From Stappia stellulata (GTDB taxonomy: Bacteria; Pseudomonadota; Alphaproteobacteria; Rhizobiales; Stappiaceae): a DNA stretch of 64,000 nucleotides. The position numbers and the translations under genes are program-made. The notes under the pieces are model-generated. The model saw nothing but the letters and a program-made list of their open reading frames with translations, searched no databases and was not told where the DNA came from. Of this stretch, positions 7,467 through 15,538 are shown piece by piece (the stretch's first letter is position 1; each line of letters begins with the position of its first letter). The DNA is taken from positions 62,001 through 126,000 of the forward strand of contig NZ_JAIVMF010000001.1 in assembly GCF_020176715.1 (NCBI RefSeq), in the 5' to 3' direction.

Positions 7467-8192
7467 TCAGAGAAACTCGACCTTGCCGCTGGCAATGTCG
7501 TAGACCGCACCGACGACCTTCACCCGGCCGGCGGCCACGGCGTCAGCGACGATGGGGGTTGCCGCTGTCAGCGTCTCGACGTTGTAGAGCACATTCTCCC
7601 GGGTCGCGGCGTCGACCGGATCGGCCGGCTTCTTCGCAAGCGCCCGTTCCACGCCGGGCTTGAGGGCGTTGACCAGATCCGGCAGATGCCCGGGCAGCTC
7701 GGTTCCGTTCTCGATGACATCGATCGTCGCTTTGACCGCACCGCAATTGCTGTGGCCGAGCACGACAAGCAGCGGAATGCCGAGAACGGCAACGCCGTAT
7801 TCAATGCTGGCAAGGCCGTTCCCGTCAACGAAATTGCCGGCAACGCGCAGCACGAAGAGCTCTCCCGGCCCCTGATCGAAGACAAGCTCCGGCGACACGC
7901 GGGAATCGGCGCAGGACAACAGGCCGGCGAAGGGAAACTGCACGCCGGCGCGCGCCATCCGTCCGACGGAGAAATCGGCATTGGCCGGCTGATTGGCCGT
8001 ATAGCGCCCGTTGCCCTCTTTCAATCGCGCCAGCGCCTTGTCGGGATCGATATCATTGGGTGCGGCCGGCGCTTCATCCGCAAGCGCCTCGCCGGGAAGC
8101 GCGAATCCGCCGGCGAATGCGGTGGAGGCGGCCGCGGCACCGAGCCCGAAGAGGCCGCGCCGCGTCAGATCGAACGCATGATCGTTACACAT
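7467..8192 (-). CDS. Beta-class carbonic anhydrase with twin-arginine signal
   Basis: A 241-aa protein that interconverts CO2 and bicarbonate. The N-terminus carries a Tat signal (LTRRGLFGLGAAAAS, ending near GEALADEA), so export to the periplasm is expected. Zinc ligands and the catalytic Asp-Arg dyad are in LLSCADSRVSPE, and the His-Cys ligand pair in GHSNCGAVKA. The chosen ATG follows AAGGAA at a good distance; a longer upstream frame would bury the Tat signal. It converges with the M3 peptidase gene. Confidence 0.93.
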   Translation of the reverse strand: MCNDHAFDLTRRGLFGLGAAAASTAFAGGFALPGEALADEAPAAPNDIDPDKALARLKEGNGRYTANQPANADFSVGRMARAGVQFPFAGLLSCADSRVSPELVFDQGPGELFVLRVAGNFVDGNGLASIEYGVAVLGIPLLVVLGHSNCGAVKATIDVIENGTELPGHLPDLVNALKPGVERALAKKPADPVDAATRENVLYNVETLTAATPIVADAVAAGRVKVVGAVYDIASGKVEFL

Positions 8193-8528
8193 AGACTGAA
8201 ATTCCTTGTCCCGCGTCGCGGTGGCCTTACCGGAGGTTCCGGAAATCGGCATGCGACATGCGGCCGGCAGTACCGGAGCGCACAACCCCGACGAAATTGA
8301 AGGGGCGAAACGACTCCCGTGCGGACCGCAAGAGGCACCGGGCAGCAGCAGTGCCGCCGCCGGTCGGGCTCAAGTCTTTAGCAGGACGCGCGCCTGCGCA
8401 AACCCTGAAACCGCTGATTGCGCGATATTCCTGTGTGTTGTTTCCAAAAGATTATCTTTTCAAATCAATATGTAAGCATCGAAGGCACGGAGTAACGCAG
8501 GGTCTTCCAAGGATCTCGCCACCGTTTC
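8193..8528. other. Intergenic region upstream of carbonic anhydrase
   Basis: No gene is seen. The region holds the carbonic anhydrase 5' region and, at 8430-8475, an AT-rich stretch with the perfect dyad AAAAGAT-T-ATCTTTT (8446-8460), a possible regulator site. No clear terminator for soxG is visible. Confidence 0.4.
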
Positions 8529-9104
8529 CTAGCCGTTTGCCAGCAGGCCCTCGACATAAGGGGCAAAGCTGCGCCAGCACTCGACGACGAAGGTATCCGG
8601 GCCGGTGCGCCAGAGCACGATCTCCGCCTTGGTGAACAGCGTTCGCGTCACCTGTCCGACGGGAAACGCACCCTCGTCCAGGTCCAGAAACACCTGTGTG
8701 TTAAGCAGGGCTGCCGCGCGCGGGCCGCTGACGATCAGCGCCACGTTTCGCTCCGAGACATCGACCAGCGCGTGCGGATGCGTCCCGACCGCTGTCGCGA
8801 TCTCGTCGCACAGGGTCCTGGCAAGGGCCCAGGGCACCTCCTCGCCGACGGTCCCGGATGCGGCAAGCAACAGCCATTCGTCCGGTCCGAGCCAGAGTGC
8901 GGCGCGCTGGCCGACAGGATTGGCGGCAAGCGGCGCCATCGGCAGCGACGCGCCGAAGGCCGCACCGGCCTTGCCGGCGGCCGTGGCATCACCGCGAAAG
9001 GCAAGGCGGGCCAGCGGGGCCGCCCGGGTCACCGTGACATCGGGACGTGAGACGACGGAGGCGCCTTGCGTCGTGGCGGGAGCATAAAGGGCGGTGTCAG
9101 GCAT
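8529..9104 (-). CDS. soxG: Sarcosine oxidase gamma subunit
   Basis: A 191-aa subunit of heterotetrameric sarcosine oxidase, which oxidatively demethylates sarcosine to glycine, formaldehyde equivalents and H2O2. Conserved SoxG features include LGPDEWLLL, HALVDVSERNVAL and the TRTLFTKAEIVLWR segment. The start overlaps the soxA stop by eight bases, and an upstream in-frame ATG lies wholly inside soxA. It is the last gene of the soxBDAG operon. Folate C1 genes such as glyA or purU, often found with sox operons, are absent here. Confidence 0.93.
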   Translation of the reverse strand: MPDTALYAPATTQGASVVSRPDVTVTRAAPLARLAFRGDATAAGKAGAAFGASLPMAPLAANPVGQRAALWLGPDEWLLLAASGTVGEEVPWALARTLCDEIATAVGTHPHALVDVSERNVALIVSGPRAAALLNTQVFLDLDEGAFPVGQVTRTLFTKAEIVLWRTGPDTFVVECWRSFAPYVEGLLANG

Positions 9105-12100
9105 TGAGCCGGCTCCCTTCCGGATCGACGAAGACGGGCTGGACGACCTCGACGGCGATGCCGCCGTTCGGCATCGGAACATGAAGGGTCTCGCCGATCC
9201 GGTCGCGACCGCCGGCGATCATCGCCAGAGCAATCGGGCGACCGGCGGCGGGCGACTGATAGGACGAGGTGACGTGACCAAGCGCGGAAGTGCCGCGCGC
9301 CGGCGACCGCTCGACGGTCACCTGGGCGCCCTCCTCCAGCAAGGTCTTTCCGTCCTTCGTCAGCAGGCCGACCATCTGCTTGCGCCCTTCGGCGACCAGA
9401 TCGGGACGGGCGAGCGAGCGTTTGCCGACGAAATCGGGCTTCTTCTTGCCGATGGCCCAGCTCATGCCGACGTCGTCCGGCGTGACGGTGCCGTCGGTTT
9501 CCTGTCCGACGATGATGTAGCCCTTTTCGGCGCGCAGCACATGCATCGCCTCCGTGCCGTAGGCGCAGCCGCCGAGCTTTTCGACATTGGCCCAGACCGC
9601 TTCCCAGACCGCGCGGGCGCGCGACGGTGGCACGTTGATCTCGTAGCCGGCCTCGCCGGTGAAACTCATGCGGAAGAGACGGCAGGGCACGCCGCCCATC
9701 ACATGGCCCTCGCGCAGCGACATATGCGGGAAGGCGTCGCCCGACAGGTCGATATCGTCGACGAGCGGCGCGATGGCCTCGCGCGCCTTCGGCCCCTGAA
9801 CGGCAATCACCGCCCATTGCTCGGTGGTCGAGGTCAGCCAGACGTTCAGGTCGCTCCATTCGGTCTGGAGATAGTCTTCCATATGGGCGAGCACGCGCGG
9901 CGCACCGCCGGTCGTGGTGGTGACATGGAAGCGGTCGTCGGCAAGCCGTCCGACAACGCCGTCGTCCATGATGAAACCGGCCTCGTTGAGCATCAGCCCG
10001 TAGCGCAACTTGCCGACGCCTAGTTTCGTCCAGGGGTTGGTGTAGATGCGATTGAGGAATTCGGCCGCATCCGGGCCGACGATCTCAATCTTGCCGAGCG
10101 TGGTCGCATCGAAGAGGCCGACGCTTTCGCGCACCGTGCGGCACTCGCGGGCGACCGCATCGTGCATATCCTCGCCGCCTCGCGGAAAATACCAGGCGCG
10201 CTTCCACAGGCCGACATCCTCGAAGGCCGCGCCTTGCTCCGCCGCCCAGTCATGGATCGGCGTCTTGCGCAAGGGATCGAAGAGGTCTCCGCGCGAGGTG
10301 GTCGCCAGCGTCCCGAAGGTCACCGGCGTATAGGGCTGGCGGAAGGTGGTGAGGCCCACCTGCGGGATCTCGTTGCCGAGCGCGCCGGAGGCAATCGAAA
10401 GCGCGTTCATGTTGGACAGGCGGCCCTGGTCGGTCGCCATGCCCGTCGTCGTGTAGCGCTTGATGTGCTCGATGGAGTGCATGCCCTCGCGCACGGCAAG
10501 CTTCACGTCCTTGGCCGTGACGTCGTTCTGGAAATCGACGAAGGCGCGCACGCGCGAGGCATCGCGGTCATGCGGCACAGCTCCCAGCCACCAGCCGCTG
10601 CCGGCGTCGCCGCCGGTCGCCGTGAAGACCGGCGCCTCGCCCGTGTGGCCGGCAGCGGTCGCGGCCGCGACACCGGCACGTGCGCCGTCGGCCAGCACCT
10701 CGGCGAGACCGTCGACGCCCCGGCAGCTTCCGGCGGAGCGCTGCGCCTGCACGGGATCGCCCGGCAGGAAGGCGCCCATGTGCGGCTGCCAGTCGAGCTT
10801 GCCGCGCGCCTGCGAATGCAGGCTGACATTCGGCGTCCAGCCGCCCGACATCAGCAGGCAATCCGCCTCGACCTCGCCTGCCGGAACAACACCCGTATCC
10901 GACATGCGACCGAGCAGGACGCGCGTCACCCGCGTCTTGCCGATGACGCCGGTCACGGCACAGCTTGGTTCCACGCGAATGCCGAGCGCTTCGGCACGCT
11001 CGACAAGAGCCGCCGGCGGCTCGGCGCGCAGATCGGCGATCACCGCAATCGTGTCGCCGGCCTCGGCGATGTCGAAGGCGGCCCGCCAGGCGCTGTCGCA
11101 GGCGGTCGCAACAGCGATCGCCTTGCCGGGAACGACCCCGTAGCGGTTGGCGTAGATGCGGCCCGCTTCGGCCATCATCACGCCGGGGCGGTCGTTTTCC
11201 GGGAAGACCAGCGGGCGCTCGATGGCGCCGGTGGCGAGCACGACCTCCTTGGCCCTAACCTGCCACATGCGTTCGCGCGGGAGCGCGGGATCCGGTTCCG
11301 CCAGATGGTCGGTGACGCGTTCGGCGAGCGCCAGGAAGTTCTGGTTGAAGTAGCCGAAGACGGTGGTGCGCGACAGGAGCGTCACGCGCGGGTTGTCGCC
11401 AAGTTCTCCAATCGCGTCAGTCACCCAGTCGGCAGCGGGCTTGCCGTCGATTTCCGCGCCGCGCTCATGCAGCAGGCTGCCGCCGAACTCCGCCTGCTCG
11501 TCGGCGAGGATCACGCGGGCGCCGCTGCGCGCGGCCGCTAGGGCTGCGGCAAGCCCCGCCGGTCCGCCGCCGGCGACCAGCACGTCGCAATGGGCATAAG
11601 TGTTGGCGTAGGTGTCGGTATCCGGCTTCGTCGGCGCCTTGCCGAGACCGGCGGCGGCGCGGATGAAGGGCTCATAGACCCTGTTCCAGAATCTCTTCGG
11701 CCACATGAAGGTCTTGTAGTAGAAGCCGGCCACAAAAAGCGGCGACAGCTTGTCGTTGACCGCACCGATATCGAAGGCAAGCGACGGCCAGCGGTTCTGG
11801 CTTTCCGCCGCAAGCCCGTCGTGGATCTCGACCTGTGTCGCGCGCAGGTTCGGGGTCGCCTCGCCGCTGGCGTGTTTCGCCCGGCTGCGGGCAACGCCGA
11901 CCAGCGCATTCGGCTCTTCAGAACCGGCGGTGACGATGCCGCGCGGGCGGTGATACTTGAAGGAGCGGCCGACCAGATGGACATCGTTGGCCAGAAGCGC
12001 CGAGGCGAGCGTGTCGCCGGCAAAGCCCTGGTATCGCTTGCCGTCGAAGGTGAAGGTGACCGGCGTGCCGCGATCGATGCGCCCGCCTTCTGAGGTGCGG

Positions 12101-12114
12101 TTTTGCTGTGTCAC
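9097..12114 (-). CDS. soxA: Sarcosine oxidase alpha subunit
   Basis: A 1005-aa protein of standard length. The N-terminus has a ferredoxin-like Fer2_4 domain, followed by an NAD-binding Rossmann motif (LVAGGGPAGLAAALAAA) and a C-terminal GcvT-like folate-binding domain. The start is the GTG at 12112-12114, overlapping the soxD stop (GTGA); the longer open frame upstream only shadows soxD. It carries the NAD+ and tetrahydrofolate sites of the complex. Confidence 0.96.
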   Translation of the reverse strand: MTQQNRTSEGGRIDRGTPVTFTFDGKRYQGFAGDTLASALLANDVHLVGRSFKYHRPRGIVTAGSEEPNALVGVARSRAKHASGEATPNLRATQVEIHDGLAAESQNRWPSLAFDIGAVNDKLSPLFVAGFYYKTFMWPKRFWNRVYEPFIRAAAGLGKAPTKPDTDTYANTYAHCDVLVAGGGPAGLAAALAAARSGARVILADEQAEFGGSLLHERGAEIDGKPAADWVTDAIGELGDNPRVTLLSRTTVFGYFNQNFLALAERVTDHLAEPDPALPRERMWQVRAKEVVLATGAIERPLVFPENDRPGVMMAEAGRIYANRYGVVPGKAIAVATACDSAWRAAFDIAEAGDTIAVIADLRAEPPAALVERAEALGIRVEPSCAVTGVIGKTRVTRVLLGRMSDTGVVPAGEVEADCLLMSGGWTPNVSLHSQARGKLDWQPHMGAFLPGDPVQAQRSAGSCRGVDGLAEVLADGARAGVAAATAAGHTGEAPVFTATGGDAGSGWWLGAVPHDRDASRVRAFVDFQNDVTAKDVKLAVREGMHSIEHIKRYTTTGMATDQGRLSNMNALSIASGALGNEIPQVGLTTFRQPYTPVTFGTLATTSRGDLFDPLRKTPIHDWAAEQGAAFEDVGLWKRAWYFPRGGEDMHDAVARECRTVRESVGLFDATTLGKIEIVGPDAAEFLNRIYTNPWTKLGVGKLRYGLMLNEAGFIMDDGVVGRLADDRFHVTTTTGGAPRVLAHMEDYLQTEWSDLNVWLTSTTEQWAVIAVQGPKAREAIAPLVDDIDLSGDAFPHMSLREGHVMGGVPCRLFRMSFTGEAGYEINVPPSRARAVWEAVWANVEKLGGCAYGTEAMHVLRAEKGYIIVGQETDGTVTPDDVGMSWAIGKKKPDFVGKRSLARPDLVAEGRKQMVGLLTKDGKTLLEEGAQVTVERSPARGTSALGHVTSSYQSPAAGRPIALAMIAGGRDRIGETLHVPMPNGGIAVEVVQPVFVDPEGSRLNA

Positions 12115-12416
12115 TGTGCGCCCTCCCTGGCGAGCGCCTCGAGATCCGGGCATTTTTCGCCGGTCTTGTAGACGCAGACGAAGCGGTCGCTCACGGTGTG
12201 GCGCACGGCGTTGAAGAAGCGTCCGCAGCCATGGACGTGACGCCAGCGCTCGGCAAGCAGCCCCTTGGGATTGCTGCGCATGTAGAGGAATTCGGCCCAT
12301 TGGTGATCGTCGAGATCGGCGGGTTGCGCGGGGCGGTCGATATGCGCCTCGCCGCCGTAGCGGAACTCGATCTCGGGGCGTTCGACGCGGCACCAGGGAC
12401 AGGAAATCAACAGCAT
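12111..12416 (-). CDS. soxD: Sarcosine oxidase delta subunit
   Basis: A 101-aa zinc-binding subunit. The N-terminal CPWC and the later HVHGCGRFF supply the expected Cys/Cys/His/Cys zinc ligands, and FLYMRSNPKG with ERWRHVHGC is diagnostic of SoxD. It begins ten bases after soxB and overlaps the soxA start by four bases, implying translational coupling. Confidence 0.96.
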   Translation of the reverse strand: MLLISCPWCRVERPEIEFRYGGEAHIDRPAQPADLDDHQWAEFLYMRSNPKGLLAERWRHVHGCGRFFNAVRHTVSDRFVCVYKTGEKCPDLEALAREGAQ

Positions 12417-12426
12417 CGGCCTTGCC

Positions 12427-13680
12427 TCAATGTGCCACGGCGGCAGCCGCCGCCTCGTCGATTAGCCGGCCGGTGCGGAACCGGTCGAGCGTGAAGGGCG
12501 CGTTGATCGGATGCGGCTCGTCGCGCGCGATGGTATGCGCAAAGACATGCCCCGATCCCGGTGTCGCCTTGAAGCCGCCCGTGCCCCAGCCGCAATTGAC
12601 GAAAAGCCCCGGCACCGGCGTCTTGCCGATGATCGGCGAGCGGTCCGGCGTGACGTCGACGATGCCGCCCCAGTTGCGCAGCATTCGCATGCGGCGAAAC
12701 ATCGGAAACAGCTCGCAGATGGCATCGACGGTGTGGGTGGTGATCTGCAGGCCCCCGGTCTGGCTGTAGGAGACATACTGGTCGGTGCCGGCGCCGATCA
12801 CCAATTCGCCCTTGTCGGACTGCGACAGATAGGCGTGCACCGTGTTGGACATGACCACGCAGGGAAAGCAAGGCTTGACCGGCTCGGAGACCAGCGCCTG
12901 CAGCGGGTTCGATTCCAGCGGCATGCGCACGCCGGCCATGTCCATCACCACGCTGGTGTGGCCGGCCGCGACGACGCCGACCTTCTTCGCGCCGATGAAG
13001 CCGCGCGAGGTCTCGACGCCCGACACCGACCCGTCGGCATGGCGGCGGATGCCGGTGACCGCGCAGTTCTGGATGATGTCGACGCCGTATTTGTCGGCGC
13101 CACGGGCATAGCCCCAGGCGACCGCGTCGTGACGGGCGACGCCGGCCTTGCGCTGGAGCGCGGCCCCCATCACCGGATAACGGATGTTCTTCTCGATGTT
13201 GAGCGGCGGGCAGTAGGCCTTGGCCTCCTCCGCGCTTAGCCACTCGTTCTGGACGCCGGCAAGCCGGTTGGCGTGGACATGGCGCTTGAACACCTGAACG
13301 TCGTGCACCGTATGCGCCAGCATCATGACGCCGCGCGCGGAATACATCACGTTGTAGTTCAGCTCCTGCGAGAGGTCCTGCCACAGGTCCATGGCGTGAT
13401 CGTAGAGACCCTCGCTCTCCTCCCACAGGTAGTTGGAGCGCACGATGGTGGTGTTGCGCCCGGTGTTGCCACCGCCGAGCCAGCCCTTTTCCAGCACCGC
13501 GACATTGGTGACGCCGTGTTCCTTGGCCAGATAATAGGCGGTCGCGAGGCCGTGACCGCCGGCGCCGATGATAACCACGTCATATTCGGGCTTCGGATCG
13601 GGCTTGCGCCACTGGTGGCCCCAGTCCTGATGGGCGTTGAGCGCCTTGCGGGCCAGTTCCCAGAACGAGAAACGGGTCAT
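12427..13680 (-). CDS. soxB: Sarcosine oxidase beta subunit
   Basis: A 417-aa flavoprotein containing the catalytic site. The FAD-binding motif VVIIGAGGHGLATAYYLA is near residue 33, and the ARHDAVAWGYARG segment carries the histidine that in SoxB covalently holds FMN. The C-terminal GWGTGGFKATPGSG is also typical. It is first in the operon, about 140 bases from the next gene. No convincing promoter is recognised. Confidence 0.97.
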   Translation of the reverse strand: MTRFSFWELARKALNAHQDWGHQWRKPDPKPEYDVVIIGAGGHGLATAYYLAKEHGVTNVAVLEKGWLGGGNTGRNTTIVRSNYLWEESEGLYDHAMDLWQDLSQELNYNVMYSARGVMMLAHTVHDVQVFKRHVHANRLAGVQNEWLSAEEAKAYCPPLNIEKNIRYPVMGAALQRKAGVARHDAVAWGYARGADKYGVDIIQNCAVTGIRRHADGSVSGVETSRGFIGAKKVGVVAAGHTSVVMDMAGVRMPLESNPLQALVSEPVKPCFPCVVMSNTVHAYLSQSDKGELVIGAGTDQYVSYSQTGGLQITTHTVDAICELFPMFRRMRMLRNWGGIVDVTPDRSPIIGKTPVPGLFVNCGWGTGGFKATPGSGHVFAHTIARDEPHPINAPFTLDRFRTGRLIDEAAAAAVAH

Positions 13681-13820
13681 GCGAACCTCGGTTGTGTCGC
13701 CCGGCGGTCTTGCCCCCGCGCATCATCCCTGATTTGTGCCGCCGCCAGCAGCGCGACGCTTGCATAAAACCGACATCGGGGCGGTCCAATGCGTCGCCTT
13801 TGGACGGGGTCTGCGCCCGC

Positions 13821-14219
13821 TCAGCCTCCGCGCCGCGACAGCGCAGCAAGACCGGCAAGCGCAACCGATGCCCAGGCCAGGATCAGCAGACCGCCGCCAA
13901 GCGGCGCCGCGAAGGCGAAAAGCCGCTGGCCCAGAAAGGCCCGCGCGCACAGGTCGCCACAAAAAAGCGTCAGACCGACCGCCGCGATCCAGCAGATCGC
14001 AGCTCCAGCGCCGCGCGGCGTCAGGCCTGCGGCAAGGCTGAGAAACAGGAACAGCGGCGCATGGGCCAACAGCATGCGCGCTGCGGGATCGAGCAGCGCG
14101 CCGGCCGGAGAATGCGTGGCCGTAGCCGACAATCCGACGCCAAGCAGCCCGGAAAGGCCCGCAAGAACGAGCGGAAGGGCGCGCGGCGTGGAGGACAGCG
14201 TATCGCCCGCCCCCGTCAC
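13821..14219 (-). CDS. DUF423-like small membrane protein
   Basis: A 132-aa protein with four predicted membrane helices, no charged active site, and a Gly/Ala-rich opening helix (VLAGLSGLLGVGLSATATH) like the DUF423 (YgdD-type) family. Its start overlaps the stop of the nitrilase-family gene by four bases (ATGA), so the two are co-translated. Function is unknown. Confidence 0.65.
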   Translation of the reverse strand: MTGAGDTLSSTPRALPLVLAGLSGLLGVGLSATATHSPAGALLDPAARMLLAHAPLFLFLSLAAGLTPRGAGAAICWIAAVGLTLFCGDLCARAFLGQRLFAFAAPLGGGLLILAWASVALAGLAALSRRGG

Positions 14220-15133
14220 GTGCCGTCCCCGTGCCTTTGCAGCGACATGCCGGCAGCGCTCCAGGCGCCCGGCCAGACCTCGGCCCCGCCGGCGCGCAAG
14301 TTTCGGATTTCACCGACCGGAACATCGACGACCAGATACGGCTCTTCGCCGGCCATCCCGTCGACGGGCGGCAGTTCGCCGCCGATCCCGGTGTAGCCGA
14401 GGCTCGGCTCGCAGGGCAGATAGAGCGCCGCGCCGGAGACATTGGTGTCATTTTGCGTGGTGCCGGGTGCGGCCCCCACGACACCGCAGACGGCAACGGC
14501 GCTCATCAGTTCGACGGCGCGCGCCCTGGCACACCCGAACACGCGGTGATAGCCGGCCAGGCTCGAGGTCATCGACGGGACCAAAAGCACGTCCGGCGCA
14601 TCCTGCGCGATCAGGCAGGAGAGCGCCGGCATCTCGACGTCGAGGCAGATCAGAATCGCCATGCGCACGCCCTCGATCTCGAACAGCGGCACATGGGCGC
14701 CCGGCGTGAGCAGCCAGGTCTCGGGGTCTTTTTCAAACGGGGTCAGCGCGAGCTTGTCGTGGACCACCTCGCGCCCGTCGGCGAGCAGCGCGAAGGCGCG
14801 GTTGACGTACCCACCCTCACCACCGGGGGCGGGCCAGGGCATGGAGCCGGCGAGCAGGGTGATCCCGTGCCGGGCGACAAGGTCCTTCAGCGCGGGAAGA
14901 AGCGCATCGGCTTCACCCGCCATCCAGGCGAGTTCCTCCGTCGGCAAAAGGCCAGCGGGTTTCCAGGCAAGGAATGCCTCGCTCAGATATTCGGGGAGAA
15001 CGAGCAGCCGCGCGCCGTCGTTGCGCGCGCGTTCAAGCCGCGTAGCGATCCCGGCGAGAAAAGCGTCGCGGGAGGCACCGCCCGTCGAAAGATTGTAGGC
15101 GCAAAGCGCGAGGCGAAAGGAATCCGTTTTCAT
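14216..15133 (-). CDS. Carbon-nitrogen hydrolase (nitrilase superfamily)
   Basis: A 305-aa cytoplasmic hydrolase of amide or nitrile bonds. The Glu-Lys-Cys triad is visible: Glu in LLVLPEYLSEAF, Lys in VHDKLALTPFEKD, Cys in ILICLDVEMP. The ATG at 15131-15133 is chosen because it directly precedes the first beta-strand (FRLALCAYN); an ATG seven codons upstream is possible, and no strong ribosome site distinguishes them. It overlaps the DUF423-like gene by four bases. The substrate is unknown. Confidence 0.88.
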   Translation of the reverse strand: MKTDSFRLALCAYNLSTGGASRDAFLAGIATRLERARNDGARLLVLPEYLSEAFLAWKPAGLLPTEELAWMAGEADALLPALKDLVARHGITLLAGSMPWPAPGGEGGYVNRAFALLADGREVVHDKLALTPFEKDPETWLLTPGAHVPLFEIEGVRMAILICLDVEMPALSCLIAQDAPDVLLVPSMTSSLAGYHRVFGCARARAVELMSAVAVCGVVGAAPGTTQNDTNVSGAALYLPCEPSLGYTGIGGELPPVDGMAGEEPYLVVDVPVGEIRNLRAGGAEVWPGAWSAAGMSLQRHGDGT

Positions 15134-15234
15134 GGGGCGGGATGCTGACCGCAAAGACGCTCGAATTCAAGCGCATGCAACCGGGATCGGGGACCCCGCG
15201 TCGAATTGCCCGCAAAACACCCCGATTTCGCGGT

Positions 15235-15453
15235 TCAATCCTGCGTGGCCAGGATCTTGGCGGCCATCAGCAAGGTGGCGAGCACCAGCCCGGAGCGCAG
15301 CGGCGTGACAGCCGCATCCTTCTCCGGCAGCACGCCGACTACGCCGCGCGCGCGCATGGTCTGCAGCGCGCGATCCGCGTTGTCCGCCGCCTGATCGACA
15401 TCCGACATCAGCCGGCGCAATTGTGCCCTCGGAGACATGATTCCATCCCACAT
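15235..15453 (-). CDS. Hypothetical protein with C-terminal hydrophobic segment
   Basis: A 72-aa protein with no recognised domain. The N-terminal half is predicted helical and charged (RLMSDVDQAADNADRALQTM); the end is hydrophobic (SGLVLATLLMAAKIL), perhaps one membrane anchor. It follows recJ on the same strand after about 85 bases. GGATGG-type ribosome sites exist for both the ATG at 15453 and the one at 15438, so the start is uncertain. Confidence 0.5.
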   Translation of the reverse strand: MWDGIMSPRAQLRRLMSDVDQAADNADRALQTMRARGVVGVLPEKDAAVTPLRSGLVLATLLMAAKILATQD

Positions 15454-15538
15454 TACCCATCCATCTTCAGGGTATGGGGACAGTCTTTCCGTAGTGTTAA
15501 TGGCCGGCAAAAACTGCCGGGACAGATATGCCGACGCC

